Shown in pieces: positions 60,241-64,000 of a DNA stretch of 64,000 bases. The DNA is taken from assembly GCF_029784155.1 (NCBI RefSeq), contig NC_073693.1, positions 317,438,351-317,502,350 of the forward strand. Reading direction: 5' to 3'. The notes beneath the pieces are model-generated. The model was not told the DNA's origin. It did no database searches and saw only the letters and a list, made by a program, of their open reading frames with translations. Each line of letters starts with the position of its first letter. The stretch's first letter is position 1. The stretch comes from Uranotaenia lowii. Its lineage: Eukaryota > Arthropoda > Insecta > Diptera > Culicidae. A program made the translations under genes and the position numbers.

Positions 60241-61450
60241 CCAGTTCCTTTCCCAAATCTTTCTCTCTCTCTCTCGCTCGCCAAGTCCTGAATTCAGCAG
60301 ACTCCGGCTGCGGAAAATCTAATTGAATTTTAATTCAATTTAGGCGACGCTCCGTTTGGTCCAAAAGCTTGCTACAAAACATTTAGGAAAATTATTATTT
60401 CTGTTTCTGTTTTTCTTTCCAAAACCCCTTCGACTTCTTCCCTGCTTATTTTTCGCTCCTCCCTCACGCAGCTCTTGAGCTGAGCGTCTTGATCATTTTA
60501 ATATTTCCCACACTTTGCTCTCGCAAATCGCATGCTGGGAAATTGAATTTTCTAACCGAAACTTTGGCCAACAGCTTGAAGAAACAAATCGTTTTCCAAC
60601 ATTTTCAAGTTGTTTTTGTTTTCGTGGCTCCAAGCGGCAGCGCGAAATTAAGGAAACTCGCGTGTGCATAATTCACTAAACTCATTCGCGGGCGCGAGAG
60701 CTTTCCCAAAACGGCAAAAGCAACGGCGGCGACGAGCGTCGGAAATGCTGTTTCGATGAGTTGGAAGCAAATTGTGTAACAGCCCACTCGGAAAGTTTCC
60801 GAAAGCTGCTGTGAAAAAATAAAAATATGAAACTGAAATCTCGGGAAACGAAATGAAATTAAATTATCATCTGTTGGCGCGCACTCTTACAAACAAAACA
60901 TACAAACACACACACATGGACTGCAGATTTGGAAAAGCTTTGCGAAAAAGTATACTCACAATAACTACAGAACACGAAATGAAAAACCGTCTCTATCTTT
61001 CGCTTATAAAGCCAGTAATCCAATCAAATTCAACTTTTGTTTCCGCAGCAGCAAAATCCGAACCAAAATTCCAACTGAATCCGGCAGCCGGCAGGCGAGA
61101 AATTGGGAAGCAGAAAAAAAAATCCGTGGGCCCCGGCTCGGACTAAGAAAGTTTGCCGCGCGGCCTCAAAATCTCTACAGCAAACAATGTGAGAAATTGT
61201 TTCAGAATGCTGCTGTGGAAATTGGATTATATTTTGTTGCCAAATAACAAAGCTCGGCCCAGGCCCCGGGATTCAGTCAAGGAACGCAACCGAGCGAATG
61301 AGTTGAGTCGTGTGGAAAAGCCAAGCCAAGAAGCAAACGGGTCCTGCATACAAACCTTCTTGACGGCAAATAGAATAAGAAATAAATGTGGCTTGAAAAT
61401 TTGATGACTTATTTGTAAAGCCCGGAATGAGTGTCGCTTGTATGGACTGC
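60241..61450. other. GC-richer island with CT (GAGA-type) tract
   Basis: Composition is more balanced than the surroundings and the sequence looks single-copy. A CTCTCTCTCTCTCGCTCG tract at 60,263-60,280 resembles GAGA-factor binding sites. Open frames on both strands (60-97 codons) lack domains. Conserved regulatory DNA is possible but unproven. Confidence 0.3.
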
Positions 61451-62815
61451 TTTAGAGCGTTAGTGAAAGATATCCGATATATTTCTATGATGAAAACAGA
61501 AATCTGGAGACAATTGAGGGAAAAAATATAAGTTCATGTTTTTCCATCAAAATTTCATGACTAAGCTTTCCAGATTTGATTTCGGTATCTATATATTCAG
61601 GCCGGGCAAATCTGAACATTTCCATAAAAAAACTAAACAAAATCCGGACGTTGGGTTTTTAAGTTTGTAACTCAAAAACTGAGCAAATCCGGTTAAAATC
61701 CAGTAAATTAAAATAAAATGACAAGAAAAAAGGTAAAAAATAACACACGAAAAATCCTTTTAACCAAGACAAAGCAGCTGCGTTCAAATCTTATCCCACA
61801 ATTCCTAAAAAAATATAAGCGTACCAATAAAAAAATATAAATTTTGAGAAATCAATTTTAAATTGATATGTTTATTTTGTAAACATTTGAAAAAGCCGAA
61901 CCAAATTCGAGCATTTTTCCAAGATATTTGGACAAACGGACCGAATTAGGCCGCCGCAAGCTCTGTATGAAAATTTCAAATGTATACATTTTTACCCCTT
62001 CCATAACTTTTTTTGGTTTTGTAAATTGTGACAAATAGCAATAAAAATCTTGTAGTGATACATTCAGTTCTGAATTAGCGCAACGCGTCATAATTTTCTA
62101 TGGAAATTTGTATGGGATGACAAAATTTTACATCCAAAAGTAGCCAGAGATGTACTAAAAGTTCAAAAAATATATCTTTGGATTTTAAATATTCCTTGAT
62201 TCAGCAGTATATTTCATATTACCAAACCTTGAATCAAACTTTTAAACTTAAAAAGATTTTCAAAGTTTGATAAAAAAAATCAAAATATATATTTTTCAAA
62301 TTTCAGCGCTTTTGACTGCTCATTTTAAAGCTGTTCAACCGTAGGATGAAAAAAAATCTCAATGAACTGCTCTGCACAGCCAATGAGTTTTTTGATTTAT
62401 TCAACCTTGACAAAACAGTTCTTGAAATTTGTGAAAGCTCAAGCCAGCAAAACCTGCAATTTCTCCAGTAAATTTAGATAGTTAATTTTGAAATGTTTTT
62501 AACTTTTTTTTTGTGAAAAACTTAGCTTCTTCTCATGTTAGCAAAAAATTAAGCGTAAGAAAATACAAAACTAAAACTAAAAGAGAAACTACATTTCAAG
62601 CTTTTTTGAATTTTCTCTATGATTTTATACGCAAAATTTCTTCTTCCATACAAATTTCCATACAAAACTGAATCACGTTGCGCTTATTTAGGAATCAATC
62701 ATTTCCCAAATCTTTCTTTGAAAATCCGGGCAATCTGAAATGCTTAGTCATGACCGGGGAATTTTCCGATCAAAACACCCGAGAAAGAGATTTTCAACCG
62801 CAGGAACATTATTCT
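61451..62815. other. AT-rich spacer with CCGGGCAAATC-type remnants
   Basis: Words such as GGCCGGGCAAATC (61,602) and AAATCCGGGCAATC (62,723) recall the interior of the MITE at 8.0 kb, suggesting decayed relatives. No genes. Confidence 0.4.
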
Positions 62816-62817
62816 AG

Positions 62818-63142
62818 CGCTTATCAATTTCAAATTTGCTCTCGATAAGTTGTGCGTTCCGATTCCAATTTATCGTCTCTTGTAACGTTAAGGATAAGCT
62901 CTCGCTCTCAGCCGAGGAAAATTTATAACTATTTTGGTAAGTTGGAAAAAGCACTCTCTGTGCGTTTGTTCTGATGCTCGCTTCTAGTTTTGTCGGAGAA
63001 TATTCTCAGAACTAGAACCGGCTGAGAAAAAATATTTTCAGACGAGTTATCTTAATCTTCATTGGAAACGGATTAGATTTCATCGCGTTCTTATATTTAT
63101 TGATAAGTGTTAAACAAGTGATAAATCAGTTATGATTATCAG
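62818..63142. promoter_or_regulatory. GATA-motif cluster near the right edge
   Basis: At least five WGATAR matches (TTATCA near 62,821 and 63,136, TTATCT near 63,047, TGATAA near 63,101 and 63,119) and three near-matches with CGATAA or GGATAA lie within 325 bp, with a TATAA-like ATTTATAACT near 62,921. This could be an enhancer or promoter of a gene to the right. AT richness makes chance clustering possible. Confidence 0.25.
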
Positions 63143-63744
63143 AACTGCTCGATTTGCTTCCCTGGTCATATAAAATAGTTTTTTATTTGCCTAAAAATCC
63201 TGCCTTTCCTATCTTAATACCATCAAGTTTTATGAAAGAGAATCCCATACAAATTTGACAAATATGACACACCTCGTTCGAATTTAAGTTGATTCCCAGA
63301 AAAAATGAGTAAAAAAGCATGTTTTGACAAAAGAAGTTGATTCATTTTGAAGGAAAATCCTCACCGTTTTTAAAACTGAGAGGCTCGTAAGCAAAATTCA
63401 CTGAAAGAAGGACAGAACTCATACAATTTTCCTATGATTTAATTGGAATTTTGTCCATATGCAAGTTATGACATGAAAAGATAATAAAAAATTCGCATTC
63501 CAGTTTTTAAAACTTAGGGCACTCATTTTAAACGGACTTATACTGTGACACAACTTGATTATCTTCCATGTTATTTTCCTAAAATTGATTTTGAAAAAAG
63601 ATTTTGCATAAAAAAGTTAATTGATTGTGCAGAATGACCTCTCTCGTCTTTGAGACTGTTCTCACAAAAAAAAATATTAAAACAACAAAACACATACAAT
63701 ATTCTTGTGAAAATTAAAATTCTATCGACTGGATGGGTAATAAA
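63143..63744. other. AT-rich spacer, nothing recognised
   Basis: No coding frame, repeat or RNA feature supported. Confidence 0.4.
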
Positions 63745-63800
63745 TAAATTGATATTCGGTGATTTCAGTCACGTGACTGAAATCGCCGAAAATCAATTTA
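63745..63800. repeat. 56-bp spacerless palindrome centred on CACGTG
   Basis: The two halves are complementary over 28 pairs with only two mismatches and no loop. The core TTTCAGTCACGTGACTGAAA is perfect. It may be a tiny hairpin element or a strong symmetrical binding site; CACGTG is the E-box bound by bHLH proteins such as Clock/Cycle or Myc/Max. Confidence 0.85.
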
Positions 63801-64000
63801 ATTATTCTTGTGAAATTTCAGCATGACATTACATATAAACACAAGCTGTTTTTATATGACAAGATGCTTCATTGCAATGAAGATGTTTCCCATTTTTTTA
63901 ATCATGAGGTTCAGTTACAAAATAAACAAAGAATTCGATACAACACGAACAATGTTCATGTAACATTCATCAAATTTTGGAAACAAGTTTCATTTGAAAT

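Noticed and set aside
59891..60322. 143-codon frame as a gene
   Set aside because: Starts from a TTG in AT-rich DNA and runs into a CT tract; composition looks random and no domain is visible.

Overview
The window looks like eukaryotic, probably dipteran and most likely mosquito-type, intergenic or large-intron DNA. The reasons are a very AT-rich background, short insect-style introns (56 and 94 bp), a chitin-binding peritrophin gene, and a dense load of insect-type transposable elements. These are a CFDP2/RTE-like non-LTR retrotransposon, a tRNA-derived SINE, a Tc1-like element, and MITEs flanked by TA, TTAA or 8-bp duplications. The species assignment is inference. No bacterial-style operons, CRISPR arrays or functional tRNA/rRNA genes were seen.

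Only one host gene is well supported: a three-exon minus-strand gene (42,305-44,650). It has a signal peptide, one N-terminal and three C-terminal peritrophin-A-like cysteine domains, and a roughly 400-residue acidic Ser/Thr/Glu-rich linker. A TATA box lies upstream, with a cluster of WGATAR motifs beyond it, which suggests gut-type expression.

Layout: 0-4.7 kb is AT-rich spacer with small inverted repeats and one GC-richer patch carrying a TATA box. 4.76-7.59 kb is a non-autonomous hAT-like element with a SINE nested in it. 8.0-8.45 kb is an 8-bp-TSD MITE. 12.7-13.5 kb is an internally deleted RTE-like copy. 14.04-14.5 kb is a second, nearly identical SINE. 15.0-17.2 kb is a decayed DDE-type transposase-like gene. 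17.45-19.05 kb is a Tc1-like element with about 400-bp terminal inverted repeats. 19.2-21.7 kb is a second broken RTE-like copy, split by an 853-bp TA-flanked MITE. 23.29-26.88 kb is a 9-bp satellite (TTGTCAAAA) with higher-order duplication, sitting in a GC-richer single-copy-looking island (22.0-28.1 kb). 28-42 kb is AT-rich DNA with hairpin MITEs, a 460-bp tandem duplication, two TTAA-type MITEs and an old ~155-bp tandem repeat. 42.3-45.6 kb is the peritrophin gene and its upstream region. 45.9-47.3 kb is a long-TIR element, 48.1 kb a (GT)30 tract, 51.0-52.7 kb a large foldback. 53.7-57.0 kb is a nearly intact RTE-like retrotransposon. 57.4-58.1 kb is another array of the ~155-bp repeat, followed by a 500-N gap. 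59-64 kb is spacer with a GC-richer island, a GATA-motif cluster and a 56-bp palindrome centred on CACGTG.

I found no convincing new multi-gene system. The most interesting points are the fossil record of nested insertions, the RTE N-terminal Cys-rich segment kept only in a broken copy, the two-B-box SINE, the RAG1/Transib-reminiscent transposase fossil, and the structured 9-bp satellite.
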